A DNA stretch of 64,000 nt, taken from NCBI RefSeq assembly GCF_036812735.1, contig NZ_CP117523.1:806001-870000 (forward strand), given 5' to 3'. Each line of letters starts with the position of its first letter. The first letter of the stretch is position 1. Of this stretch, positions 8,722 to 17,730 are shown in pieces. The notes under the pieces were generated by a model. The model had not been told where the DNA came from. It worked only from the letters and a program-made list of their open reading frames with translations, and ran no database searches. The position numbers and the translations under genes were made by a program. This DNA comes from Terrisporobacter glycolicus ATCC 14880 = DSM 1288. GTDB lineage: Bacteria; Bacillota; Clostridia; Peptostreptococcales; Peptostreptococcaceae.

Positions 8722-10290
8722 ATGAGTAATTCTAAAGTCTTTGAAAAAATATTCTCCAGCCAAATAGATAGGGAAAATTACACAATTACTAGTGGATATA
8801 CGAATTATTTTATTTCATATATAGGATTAGAAGATGAAGATTTGTATAATTTAGAAATCTTCAAAACAAAATATAATATTGATAATAGGAAAGATATAGC
8901 CTTATTTAGTAGTAGTTTGCCAAATCCTAGTGATTTTGATATGATAAACTATTTCAAAAATAAATTAAGTAATTATAGAAATAATTTAGAACATATGGAC
9001 ATTAGAATAATTTCAAATGAAAAAATAAACAACAATATAAAAAAATCATTTGATAAGGTTTTAAAAGAAGAAGAAAAGCAATTTAATAATGAAAGAGTTA
9101 AGGAAAATTTTATTATCAAGGTTATGTCGTGGATAAAAACTTATGTAGATCCCTTAACTATAAATAAAGATGATGCACCAAAAATTATTTTTTATGGAGA
9201 GATAAAAAAACATGAAGCATATTTCTTAGCGATATTATATTTAGCTGGTTTTGATGTATTATATCTAAATCCTAATTCATCAAGCAATATAGTAGTTTTA
9301 AACAAAGACTTATATAAAATAGAAGAAATTGTAAAAGAAAATGTTGAAGATATGCTTACTTTTGAAGAGAGAGTTGCTCTTGGAGAAAAAGTGAATAAAG
9401 GATCTATAAAAAAAGCAATGACTATAGGGGCACAGGCATCACAAAGAATAAGTAATGAGTTATTAAATGAATCTGGATTTATTAAGCCGTGGCAGCTACA
9501 AGATAGAAAGATAAAAAACGTTTTATTGACTTCAACTATGGAGGAAATATCTATTTATTGGAACCAACCTTTAAAGCTAAGACCTGGTTTTAATTTCGAT
9601 AATAATTATATAGAGGTGTCTGTATTCTTTTCTAAAATAAATGGAGTATACAATGATAAACATGAATATCGAAACTTTGTAAAAATATTAAAAGGACCAA
9701 GAGAATATGTTAATTTCATTGATTTAAAAGATGGATTTGAACAATTGGCTAAACCATTTACAAATGATGCTTTTAGCTTATCTTTTATACTTGATTCAAA
9801 GGGAGTAATAGATAAAAAATCTGTTTTACAAGAAAAAAGTTATTCAATATCAACTTTAGGCAAACCTCAGCAAACTATGATTTTAGAAAAGGTAGAAGAA
9901 ATTATAGCAAGTAATGTATTTATTGATGAATTAAATCGAGAAGATAGGATAAAAGGTTTATTTACAGTCTTAAACATGGATAAAAAATTTGTACATATGA
10001 TAAATAACTTTGATTATGCTTTAATTAATCCAAAGTTAGTTGTTTATATGGAAGAAGCCGTAGTATTTGATAAGGAAATTGGATTTTTATTACTTTTACT
10101 ATCAAAAATAGGATTTGATATTATTATATTATCACCAGGTGGAGACAACTGCATTGAAAATGTAATATCTTCTAAAGTAATAGATATTCACAGGCTGGAT
10201 AAAATGATTTATCAATTTGATTTAGATGAAAAAGAAGAAGAGGAAAAAAGTATATTAAAAAAATTATTTAGTAAAAGGGGATTATTTTAA
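8722..10290 (+). CDS. YceG-like protein of the Ter/toxic-anion-resistance cluster
   Basis: A 522-residue cytoplasmic protein resembling Bacillus YceG, which also sits beside TerD and TelA genes. Two similar segments are visible: residues about 150-195 (IIFYGEIKKHEAYFLAILY, then GFDVLYLNP) and about 440-480 (LVVYMEEAVVFDKEIGFLL, then GFDIIILSPGGDN). This indicates an internally duplicated domain. No catalytic motif is evident. The start follows GAGGAGG. Its stop overlaps the telA start by one base (TAATG), so the two products are probably made in a fixed ratio and may form a complex. The biochemical function is unknown. Confidence 0.8.
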   Translation: MSNSKVFEKIFSSQIDRENYTITSGYTNYFISYIGLEDEDLYNLEIFKTKYNIDNRKDIALFSSSLPNPSDFDMINYFKNKLSNYRNNLEHMDIRIISNEKINNNIKKSFDKVLKEEEKQFNNERVKENFIIKVMSWIKTYVDPLTINKDDAPKIIFYGEIKKHEAYFLAILYLAGFDVLYLNPNSSSNIVVLNKDLYKIEEIVKENVEDMLTFEERVALGEKVNKGSIKKAMTIGAQASQRISNELLNESGFIKPWQLQDRKIKNVLLTSTMEEISIYWNQPLKLRPGFNFDNNYIEVSVFFSKINGVYNDKHEYRNFVKILKGPREYVNFIDLKDGFEQLAKPFTNDAFSLSFILDSKGVIDKKSVLQEKSYSISTLGKPQQTMILEKVEEIIASNVFIDELNREDRIKGLFTVLNMDKKFVHMINNFDYALINPKLVVYMEEAVVFDKEIGFLLLLLSKIGFDIIILSPGGDNCIENVISSKVIDIHRLDKMIYQFDLDEKEEEEKSILKKLFSKRGLF

Positions 10291-11429
10291 TGGGAATAAA
10301 TCTTAATAATTTATCTAGGGACAATAAAAACACACCACAGGTTATTAATAATACAGAAGTAAATAATACTGAAGAAAATTTTGATATCGTGGAATATACA
10401 AATAAGAAAAAGCAAGAACTTAGACAATCTAGAGAAGTAGAAGCGTTAACATCTCTTATAGAAGTAGAAAATCCAAATACGATTCTTGAATTTGGTCGTC
10501 CAGCAGCAGAAGGAATCGCTAGAATATCAAATAGTTTACTAAACACTATTAAAATGAATAAGAACGAAGAAAATTCAAAAATGATAGAACAGTTAGCTAA
10601 AATAATGGATAGATTTGATTTAGATGATTTCCAAGAAACTAAAGAACCATCATTTTTGCAAAAGATATTTAAAAAAGCTAGTAATGCTATAGAGCTTATG
10701 TTCCAAAAATATGAGACTTTAGGTGGAGAAGTTGAAAAGATTCAAATAGAATTAGAAAAGTATGAAAGAGAAATACAAACATCTAATAAGCAATTGGGAG
10801 CTATGATAAACGAAAACTTTAATTTCTACGAAGAACTTCAAAAGTATATAGTTGCTGGTGAAATGGCAATAGAAGAAATGGATAATGAAATTTTACCTCA
10901 TTTCAAAAACTTGGCAGAAACTAGTGGAAATCAAATGGATGTGGTTAATTTTCAAGAACTTACTAAAGTATATGATATGTTAAATCAAAGGGTTTATGAT
11001 TTAAGAATAGCTGAAAATATAGCAATACAAACTATACCAATGCTTAGAGGAATGCAACATAATAACTATGGTTTAATAAGAAAAATAAATAGTGCTTTTG
11101 TTGTTACTTTACCAGTATTTAAACAATGTTTATCTCAAGCAATTTTGTTAAAGAAACAAGAATTACAAACAAAATCTTTACAAGCTCTTGATGATAAAAC
11201 AAATGAGTTACTTATAAGAAATGCTCAAAACGTAACATCACAAAGTATACAAATAGCTAAAATGGCAAATTCAAGTTCTATACAAATAGAAACTTTAGAG
11301 AAAATGCATAGTACAATTAAAAGTGGAATAGAGGAAACTCTAAGAATAGAAGCTATGAACAGAGAATCAATAAAAGATAATACTAAGAGATTAGAAGAAC
11401 TTAATACATCTATAATTTACAATAAATAA
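10290..11429 (+). CDS. telA: TelA family toxic anion resistance protein
   Basis: A 379-residue, mostly alpha-helical, coiled-coil-rich protein of the TelA family (Bacillus YceH, KlaA/TelA). Recognisable parts are EFGRPAAEGIARISNSLL (about residues 68-85), the helical region with KYEREIQTSNKQL, and the C-terminal block RGMQHNNYGLIRKINSAFV followed by IKSGIEETLRIE. It has no signal peptide. TelA proteins are associated with tellurite and other envelope stress resistance; their mechanism is unknown. It is coupled by a one-base overlap to the YceG-like gene and closes the first half of the Ter operon. Confidence 0.88.
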   Translation: MGINLNNLSRDNKNTPQVINNTEVNNTEENFDIVEYTNKKKQELRQSREVEALTSLIEVENPNTILEFGRPAAEGIARISNSLLNTIKMNKNEENSKMIEQLAKIMDRFDLDDFQETKEPSFLQKIFKKASNAIELMFQKYETLGGEVEKIQIELEKYEREIQTSNKQLGAMINENFNFYEELQKYIVAGEMAIEEMDNEILPHFKNLAETSGNQMDVVNFQELTKVYDMLNQRVYDLRIAENIAIQTIPMLRGMQHNNYGLIRKINSAFVVTLPVFKQCLSQAILLKKQELQTKSLQALDDKTNELLIRNAQNVTSQSIQIAKMANSSSIQIETLEKMHSTIKSGIEETLRIEAMNRESIKDNTKRLEELNTSIIYNK

Positions 11430-11437
11430 ATTGACAG

Positions 11438-11475
11438 AAATACAAAGGACGTTAGTTCTTTGTATTTATCTTTTT
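11438..11475 (+). terminator. weak terminator or attenuator inside the Ter cluster
   Basis: AAATACAAAG pairs with CTTTGTATTT (10 bp, 10-base loop), followed by ATCTTTTT and directly by the GGAGG of the next gene. Partial read-through would let the enzyme genes be expressed at a lower level than the TerD/TelA genes. Confidence 0.6.
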
Positions 11476-11488
11476 GGAGGCGTGAAAA

Positions 11489-12559
11489 TTGAGATACTTT
11501 GATTTTATAGGTAAAGAAGATAGAAAGAGGCTATTTTTTAAAGAGCCAGAAGAATTTAATAAAAATACAGATATAAATATATTGAAGTATGCTCTAGGAG
11601 CTTTTTTATATATACCAGCCACACAGTATAACATGATGTATAAAAATATTATGGGAAATGTAAAATGTTCTAGACCTTTGGCTATATGTTTAGAAGATTC
11701 AATAGGCACAAGTGGAGAGGAAGAAGCAATTCAAAATTTATCATTAGTACTAAATAATATAAAAGGAGAAATTAAAGATAGTGAAAGACCACTTATTTTT
11801 ATTAGAACAAAAAATCCTACACAACTAGAAAAAATAAAAAATATTATTTATGAAAACAAAGAGATGTTAACAGGAATTCTTGTTCCAAAAGCAAATAGTA
11901 TTATTATCGAAAAATGCATTGAAGTACTAGACACCATAAATCTAGATAAAATTTATTTGTTACCTATAATTGAAAGCAAAGAATTTATATATAAAGAGAG
12001 CAAAGAAAAAGCATTTTTAGATTTATATAATACTTTAATTAAACATAAATCTAGAATACTTAATATTAGAGTGGGGATAACAGATATTCTTGGTATTTTT
12101 GGAATAAGAAGAAGTAAGAATATTTCCATATATGAAAATATTATTTGTACAAACTTTATAAATGATATTATTACATATTTATCTAGAGAAGAATTAGACA
12201 TCCCTATTAGTGGTGGTGTATCAGAATTTTATGATATAAGTAATAAAAAGATCAAAGAAGAATATGTTAAAGAAATATTGTTAGATAAATTCCATGGATT
12301 AGTTGGAAAAACAGTAATACATCCAAATCAAGTAGCAATAGTACAAGCTCTTTGTGCAGTAAGTTATGAAGATTATATGGATGCAAAGATGATTTTAGAA
12401 AGTATACAAAGTAAGTATGGTGTTAGTAGAAGTATATCAGGGCAACGTATGAATGAAGTTAATCCTCATCTTTTATGGGCTAAAAAAATCATCATGTTAT
12501 CTAAAATATATGGAGTATTAAATGAGGGGATAGACTATAATGACTTACTTAAATTTTAA
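11489..12559 (+). CDS. HpcH/HpaI (CitE-like) aldolase/citrate lyase family protein of the Ter biosynthetic module
   Basis: A 356-residue TIM-barrel enzyme beginning at TTG (11489), with GGAGG 8 bases upstream. CitE-like features are the opening YIPATQYNM, the acidic metal-binding segment PLAICLEDSIG (about residues 67-77), IFIRTKNPTQ, ILVPKAN, LPIIESKEF and FHGLVGKTVIHPNQV. Relatives in Ter gene clusters are predicted to make or cleave a C-C bond in assembling an unusual nucleoside-like compound. That prediction comes from comparative genomics (the 2012 analysis of Ter-dependent systems by Anantharaman, Iyer and Aravind); the substrate is unknown. It overlaps the next gene by 20 bases. Confidence 0.82.
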   Translation: MRYFDFIGKEDRKRLFFKEPEEFNKNTDINILKYALGAFLYIPATQYNMMYKNIMGNVKCSRPLAICLEDSIGTSGEEEAIQNLSLVLNNIKGEIKDSERPLIFIRTKNPTQLEKIKNIIYENKEMLTGILVPKANSIIIEKCIEVLDTINLDKIYLLPIIESKEFIYKESKEKAFLDLYNTLIKHKSRILNIRVGITDILGIFGIRRSKNISIYENIICTNFINDIITYLSREELDIPISGGVSEFYDISNKKIKEEYVKEILLDKFHGLVGKTVIHPNQVAIVQALCAVSYEDYMDAKMILESIQSKYGVSRSISGQRMNEVNPHLLWAKKIIMLSKIYGVLNEGIDYNDLLKF

Positions 12560-13733
12560 CTGTGATTTAGAAATTAAAGAAAATGTACTAGGCTTAAATC
12601 TAGAAGACTTTCTAGAAATAGCAGTAAGAAATAATGACAAAAGAAGATTTTTATTTGTGTCTAAAGTTCTTGGTAAGCATATTGCTTGTAGAGCAAAAGA
12701 TATGGACAATTTGGGGAAATTAATAGTGGAAGCTTATAATAAAAAAAGAAATCCGTCTAGTGGAGTTGTAATCTCCTTTGCGGAGACAGGAACTGCCATA
12801 GGACATAGTGTATTTAATTATATGGAAAATGATTATGAATTTTTACATACTACTAGAGAAAGTGTGGAAGGTTTTGAAAGTTTAGACTTTTTAGAGGAAC
12901 ATTCTCATGCTACTAATCATAATCTTTATTTTAATAAAATAAAAAATTTTGAATTAGGAGAAGAAGTTGTACTTGTAGATGATGAAGTAACGACTGCAAA
13001 TACTTGTATAAATCTTATTAAGAAAATACATAAATTGTACCCAAAAGAAAGATATACAATTTGTTCTATATTAAACTGGGTAGAAGGCGAAAATTTAAAA
13101 AGAATAAAACAATTGGAGAAGGATCTAAACTGTTCTATAGAATTTGTATACTTATTTAAAGGTGAGTTTGAATTTAAATTAAATGATTTAAATATCGATG
13201 ATAATAAAATTAAAAATGATAAATTTTTTGAAGATAAAAATGAAAATATTCAAATAAATTATATAAATCTAGATATGGATGATTACATTGGAAAAAAAAG
13301 ATATGTAAAATATACTGGTAGATTTGGACTTAATAAAATAGAACAAAACAAGTTAAAAGACATAGTAAAAAGAGAGTCTAAGAAACTTAATATAGAAGAT
13401 AAAAATGCTAAAGTATTATTTTTAGGAACGGAAGAATTTATGTATATACCGATGTTATTTGCAAAATACTGCCAGGGAAATATATATTATTATTCAACAA
13501 CAAGAAGTCCAATAATTAATATTGATAAAAATGAATATCCAATCAAATCTAAATTTGAGTTAAATAGTCTTTATAATAAAAATGTGAAAAACTACCTATA
13601 TAATATAGATAAAAAAGATTATAATGAATGTTTTTTATTTGTAGAGTTTAATAAAGATAAAAAAGTTTATGAAGAAATAATTAATATATTTAAACAAACT
13701 TCAATAAAGAAATTAAATATAGTTTGCTGTTAA
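12540..13733 (+). CDS. phosphoribosyltransferase with C-terminal TRSP domain
   Basis: A 397-residue two-domain protein. Residues about 30-225 are a type I PRTase-like domain with the PRPP loop EVVLVDDEVTTANT and the upstream GVVISFAETGTAIGHSV. Residues about 245-397 are the TRSP domain, named for a motif visible here as YYYSTTRSPI. This architecture is known from Ter clusters, where it is predicted to transfer or handle a ribosyl group. The ATG overlaps the upstream gene by 20 bases and is preceded by GAGGGG. The next gene starts 13 bases downstream. Cytoplasmic; the acceptor base is unknown. Confidence 0.82.
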   Translation: MTYLNFNCDLEIKENVLGLNLEDFLEIAVRNNDKRRFLFVSKVLGKHIACRAKDMDNLGKLIVEAYNKKRNPSSGVVISFAETGTAIGHSVFNYMENDYEFLHTTRESVEGFESLDFLEEHSHATNHNLYFNKIKNFELGEEVVLVDDEVTTANTCINLIKKIHKLYPKERYTICSILNWVEGENLKRIKQLEKDLNCSIEFVYLFKGEFEFKLNDLNIDDNKIKNDKFFEDKNENIQINYINLDMDDYIGKKRYVKYTGRFGLNKIEQNKLKDIVKRESKKLNIEDKNAKVLFLGTEEFMYIPMLFAKYCQGNIYYYSTTRSPIINIDKNEYPIKSKFELNSLYNKNVKNYLYNIDKKDYNECFLFVEFNKDKKVYEEIINIFKQTSIKKLNIVCC

Positions 13734-13745
13734 AAGGAGAGACTT

Positions 13746-14834
13746 ATGGGGGAATTTGGCACATATTCAAAAGATGATGTAATTTTTTTATTAAAAGATA
13801 TTTCTAATTTAATAAAAGAAGAAGGTAATAAAGAAAGAGAAATGAAGATTCAAAGTGGGACTCATTACTCAGAGATGATACCTATTGAATATAATGTAAG
13901 TGGAAAATATTTGAATTTATATTATGAAAAACTAAAAGCTACAAAGTATAAATTAGCTTTTGCAGTAGGAGTAATGAGTGAAAAAATAGTGAAGAAAAAT
14001 GGATATGATGTAGTTTTAGTATCTTTAGCAAGGGCTGGAATTCCCATAGGAATTTTAGCTAAAAGATACTTAAAAGAAAAATACAATATGAATCTACCTC
14101 ATTATTCTATATCAATAATAAGAGACAAAGGTATTGATATGAATGCTATTGATTATATATTAAAAGAACATCCTAATTCAAAAATCCAATTTATAGATGG
14201 ATGGACAGGAAAGGGAACTATTTGCAAAGAACTAGATAAGGCTTGTGAAGATTTAAATTTAAAATATAAGATGAAATTTGACTCTACTTTAGCAGTACTT
14301 GCGGATCCTGCTGGGTATTCTGGGTTATATGGTGTTAGGGAGGATTTCCTAATTCCAAGTGCATGTTTAAATTCAACTGTCTCAGGCCTTATAAGTAGAA
14401 CAGTCCTTAGAAAGGATATAATAGGAGAAAATGATTTTCATGGAGCAAAGTACTACAAAGAATTAAAAGAACATGATGAATCTATAAAATATCTTGATAC
14501 AATTTGTGATTGCTTTAAAAATCAATATGAAAATATAGAAAAAGAAATAAAAAATTGGCAAGATGATATAATAACAAAACTTGCTGATGAAGATGTTAGA
14601 ATAATAAAAGAAATATATAACATAAAGGATATAAATTTTATAAAACCAGGAGTAGGTGAAACTACAAGGGTTTTACTTAGAAGGATCCCCTACAAAATAC
14701 TAGTAAAAGATATAAATGATAAAAATTTAGATCATATATTTGTTCTTGCAAAAGAAAAAAATGTTCCAATAGAAGAAGTTCCTTTAAAAGGATATAGTTG
14801 TTGTGGAATAATAAAAAATATGAAGGATGTATAA
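13746..14834 (+). CDS. PRTase-like (StiP family) protein with C-terminal PELOTA domain
   Basis: A 362-residue protein. The N-terminal 280 residues contain a second, divergent PRTase-like fold: VVLVSLARAGIPIGILAKR, then HYSISIIRDKGID and the pyrophosphate-loop equivalent IQFIDGWTGKGTI. The last 70 residues (INFIKPGVGETTRVLLRR to PLKGYSCCGII) form a PELOTA-like RNA-binding domain related to L7Ae proteins. Databases label such proteins StiP cysteine protease family, but the fold argues for a ribosyltransferase-like role; both are inferences. It is preceded by AAAAGGAGA and lies in the Ter enzyme block. Confidence 0.8.
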   Translation: MGEFGTYSKDDVIFLLKDISNLIKEEGNKEREMKIQSGTHYSEMIPIEYNVSGKYLNLYYEKLKATKYKLAFAVGVMSEKIVKKNGYDVVLVSLARAGIPIGILAKRYLKEKYNMNLPHYSISIIRDKGIDMNAIDYILKEHPNSKIQFIDGWTGKGTICKELDKACEDLNLKYKMKFDSTLAVLADPAGYSGLYGVREDFLIPSACLNSTVSGLISRTVLRKDIIGENDFHGAKYYKELKEHDESIKYLDTICDCFKNQYENIEKEIKNWQDDIITKLADEDVRIIKEIYNIKDINFIKPGVGETTRVLLRRIPYKILVKDINDKNLDHIFVLAKEKNVPIEEVPLKGYSCCGIIKNMKDV

Positions 14835-14835
14835 G

Positions 14836-15624
14836 ATGGTTATTTTTTCAGATTTAGATAGAAGCATAATTTATTCAAGTAAGTTTTTAAAAGATATAAG
14901 TCAAAACTCTTATGAATGTATAGAACTAAAAGATAATAAAGAGATATCTTACGTATCTTTAAAAACAATGGAAATTTTAAAAACAATAAATGAAAATACT
15001 TTATTTATACCAACAACAACAAGAACAAGGGAGCAGTTTGAAAGAATTAATTTTAATAAATATAATATAAATTTTGACTATGCAATTACTAGTAATGGAG
15101 GACATATATTAAAAAATAATAGACCACTTTTAGGTTGGCAGGAAGAAGTAGAAAAAATAAAAAAATCATCTGAATCTATTGATGTAATGTTAGATCTATT
15201 TGAACCTTATATAAAAATGAATGGTATTACGAATTTTAGAGTAGCAGAAAATCTATTTTTTTACATTGTTGTAGACTTTAAAGAATTTGACATAATGAGT
15301 ATATATACTTATATAAGTATATTAAATAATAAAAATTGGATTTATTATGTTAGCGGCAGGAAAATATATTTCTTACCAAAAGGAATTACAAAAGAAAGTG
15401 CAATTGAGTATATTTGCAAAGTTGAAAATATAGAAAGTTTTGCAGTTATTGGTGACTCTAATATGGATAGAGGAATGCTAAATATAACTGATAATGCTTA
15501 TGTTCTAAAACATGGAGATATAAACACTAATGATATAGAAGGGGAATTTATTAGAAGTATGGAAGAGGGTATAAAAGGAACAGAAGAAGTACTTATAAAT
15601 TTATTGAAAAAAATATCATTATAA
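14836..15624 (+). CDS. HAD family phosphatase of the Ter biosynthetic module
   Basis: A 262-residue HAD hydrolase of the Cof/sucrose-phosphatase type. Motif I is FSDLDRSII, with the nucleophile and acid Asp pair; motif II lies in FIPTTTRTREQF; the late motif is VIGDSNMDRGML. I place the start at ATG 14836 because AAGGA is 8 bases upstream; the in-frame ATG at 14827 directly abuts that site. In Ter clusters this phosphatase is predicted to remove a phosphate from the ribosylated intermediate, completing the metabolite. The start lies just after the stop of the preceding gene. Confidence 0.82.
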   Translation: MVIFSDLDRSIIYSSKFLKDISQNSYECIELKDNKEISYVSLKTMEILKTINENTLFIPTTTRTREQFERINFNKYNINFDYAITSNGGHILKNNRPLLGWQEEVEKIKKSSESIDVMLDLFEPYIKMNGITNFRVAENLFFYIVVDFKEFDIMSIYTYISILNNKNWIYYVSGRKIYFLPKGITKESAIEYICKVENIESFAVIGDSNMDRGMLNITDNAYVLKHGDINTNDIEGEFIRSMEEGIKGTEEVLINLLKKISL

Positions 15625-15661
15625 GTTTAAAGTATCATGGATTTAGTATAGGGAGGGAAAA

Positions 15662-16570
15662 ATGAATTTTATTTTAATAATGAGTATTATGCAGCTAGTT
15701 ATTGGTATAGCATTATTTACAGTGGGGATAGTAGCTAGAAACTCTTCGGGACATGAAAATAAAAAAAGATTTTTTAACAAGATGAAAAATCAAGGTGTAC
15801 TAAACGTTATCCTTGGTATTGTTGCAATAATAATGCAATTGATAAATGAAGAGCTTGGACTTATATCCATGGGCATGTATGCAATAGGAATTTTATTTAC
15901 TACAGTATATTTACTAATTAATTTGATTTTTCTTGTTAAAAACAGTACCATGAGTAAAAATAATAGAATTATAATTATTACAGGAATTCTATTATTTGGT
16001 ATATTTATATTTTTAGGGGATATTATATCTGATAAATTTGCCTTTGGATATAGAAAACTTAATGAACCAATTAAAATTGGAAAAGAATTTTTACTATATG
16101 AATGTGATGATAAATCCCATGGTAATGAAAAAGTGTATATGACTATAAATAAAATAGAGAAGGATAATGGGTCGTGTGTTGGAGATGATGAATCGCAGTG
16201 TACCATTATGGACTTTGATTTAAGATATGAGGGAAAAAAGCCATTAAAGCTTGTTAATGAAAATAGAAGTTTTAGTGATCTGTGTAGTTTTAATACTATT
16301 GTATCATCAGATAAATTAAAAGATGGTGAGTGGGAATATGAATTTCTTATAGAAGATGACATGGACTCTGAGGTTATACACAGTGAATATACTAAAAATT
16401 TGCCTAAAGTAATTAAGCCAGGAGCTACATTGAAAAATATAGTTTACCCTATAGCTATTATGGGAGTTGGATATGATGATATATCCATTAAAGATATGAA
16501 TCTACAAATTGAGACAGGGTTGAAAATGCAACATGAAGGTAAGGACATAAGAGAAGACATAAATAAATAA
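15662..16570 (+). CDS. membrane protein with extracytoplasmic Ig-like (DUF4352-type) domain
   Basis: A 302-residue protein. Helices are near residues 3-25, 45-62, 68-92 and 103-122, followed by a soluble C-terminal domain (about 130-302) that starts PIKIGKEFLLYECD and resembles DUF4352/telokin-like beta-sandwich domains; that match is tentative. The soluble domain is acidic and contains a small cysteine set (YECDD, GSCVGDDESQC). The gene follows GGGAGGG and is the last plus-strand gene before a strong terminator, so it is probably co-transcribed with the Ter enzymes and could be their membrane or export component. Confidence 0.65.
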   Translation: MNFILIMSIMQLVIGIALFTVGIVARNSSGHENKKRFFNKMKNQGVLNVILGIVAIIMQLINEELGLISMGMYAIGILFTTVYLLINLIFLVKNSTMSKNNRIIIITGILLFGIFIFLGDIISDKFAFGYRKLNEPIKIGKEFLLYECDDKSHGNEKVYMTINKIEKDNGSCVGDDESQCTIMDFDLRYEGKKPLKLVNENRSFSDLCSFNTIVSSDKLKDGEWEYEFLIEDDMDSEVIHSEYTKNLPKVIKPGATLKNIVYPIAIMGVGYDDISIKDMNLQIETGLKMQHEGKDIREDINK

Positions 16571-16571
16571 T

Positions 16572-16616
16572 AAAAGGAACTGTTGTATGTTAATTTTTAA
16601 TATAACAGTTCCTTTT
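16572..16616. terminator. terminator closing the Ter cluster
   Basis: A 13-bp perfect stem AAAAGGAACTGTT/AACAGTTCCTTTT with T runs on both strands. It ends the Ter operon and serves the convergent hydrolase gene. Confidence 0.9.
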
Positions 16617-16639
16617 TAATACTATGAGTATTACTTTTG

Positions 16640-17581
16640 TTATTTAACTATATATTTATCTAAAAAATCACTTACTGTATTCCAGTAAAGGTTTGGATTA
16701 ACTAAAGCAGCTTTTCCGTGGGCAGCATTTTTTATGGTAAGTTTGCTTTTTTGTGAACTTGTAGCATTGTAAAGCTGATCCATCATATAATATGGAACAA
16801 AATCATCTTTGTCTCCATGAATATAAAGAATTGGAGTTTTTGATTTAGCTACTTGCTTAATTGGAGAAGCTTCTTTAAGGGAGTATCCAGCTTTAATCAT
16901 TGTAACTATATTAGAAAGATTCATTACAGGAAAGGATGGCAAATCAAATAAAGCTTTTAATTGATAAGTAAACTCATCCCAAACTGAAGTATAGCTACAA
17001 TCTGCAATAATAGCTTTAATATTAGAAGGCAGACTTTCTCCTGAAGTAGATAAAACAGTAGCAGCTCCCATAGATGTACCATGTAAAATTATTTCAGAAT
17101 TTGGATTATCTTTAACTATGATATTAATCCAGTTAATTATATCAAGTCTATCATCCCAGCCCATTCCAATATAATGACCTTCACTTTTTCCATGGGCTCT
17201 TAAATCCGGTACTAGAACATTATATCCCATATCATGAAAATGTTTAGCCTTAGAGCTTACAGTTTCACCTTCAGAAGTATAACCATGAACTACAATTGCC
17301 CATTTATTAGTTTCAATTTTATTTTTTATTTCATAAGAATGTAGTTTAAGATTGTCAAAAGAATTTATATATTTATCATTATAATTCGAATCGTTTATTA
17401 GCCAATTAACATCTTCTTTTATCTCCCCTTCATCGTCATCATCACCAAATATCATATCCTTTGATGTAGATGGATTAATAGCTAGGTCATAAAAATAATT
17501 CCCTATAAAAGCGCCTGTGCCAACAGTTATTAATAATAGCATTGCTATTAAACTTATTATTATTTTTTTCTTTTTAGTCAT
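16640..17581 (-). CDS. membrane-anchored alpha/beta hydrolase
   Basis: A 313-residue serine hydrolase with an N-terminal membrane anchor (about residues 7-30) and a soluble outer domain. The nucleophile elbow is LHGTSMGAAT, the acid is in YIHGDKDDFVP and the histidine in NAAHGKA, so the triad looks intact. It also has the oxyanion-side VVHGYTSEG. The start is ATG 17581 with AAGGAG 7 bases upstream, rather than the in-frame TTG at 17587. It is a paralogue of the next gene on the same strand, from which a terminator separates it. The substrate is unknown; relatives are annotated as esterases or YqkD-like hydrolases. Confidence 0.85.
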   Translation of the reverse strand: MTKKKKIIISLIAMLLLITVGTGAFIGNYFYDLAINPSTSKDMIFGDDDDEGEIKEDVNWLINDSNYNDKYINSFDNLKLHSYEIKNKIETNKWAIVVHGYTSEGETVSSKAKHFHDMGYNVLVPDLRAHGKSEGHYIGMGWDDRLDIINWINIIVKDNPNSEIILHGTSMGAATVLSTSGESLPSNIKAIIADCSYTSVWDEFTYQLKALFDLPSFPVMNLSNIVTMIKAGYSLKEASPIKQVAKSKTPILYIHGDKDDFVPYYMMDQLYNATSSQKSKLTIKNAAHGKAALVNPNLYWNTVSDFLDKYIVK

Positions 17582-17671
17582 ATTCAATCTCCTTGTGTTT
17601 TAAACCTAGAAAATATACTACCATAAAAATGAATACTTTGAAATACTAAATATATGTAAATAAAACTAAAA

Positions 17672-17720
17672 AACCTAAAAATATTGCTGAAATTAAAATT
17701 TTCAACAGTATTTTTAGGTT
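17672..17720 (-). terminator. terminator of the upstream alpha/beta hydrolase gene
   Basis: Read on the minus strand, AACCTAAAAATACTGTTG pairs with CAGCAATATTTTTAGGTT (one mismatch region) and is followed by TTTTTTAG. It separates the two paralogous hydrolase genes into independent units. Confidence 0.8.
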
Positions 17721-17730
17721 AAGTAATTTA

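Noticed and set aside
15790-16362. 190-codon open frame on the minus strand inside the membrane protein gene
   Set aside because: It is antisense to a gene with a good ribosome site and clear membrane-helix pattern; the frame is Ser/Ile/Pro-rich as expected from a mirrored AT-rich coding frame and has no ribosome site.
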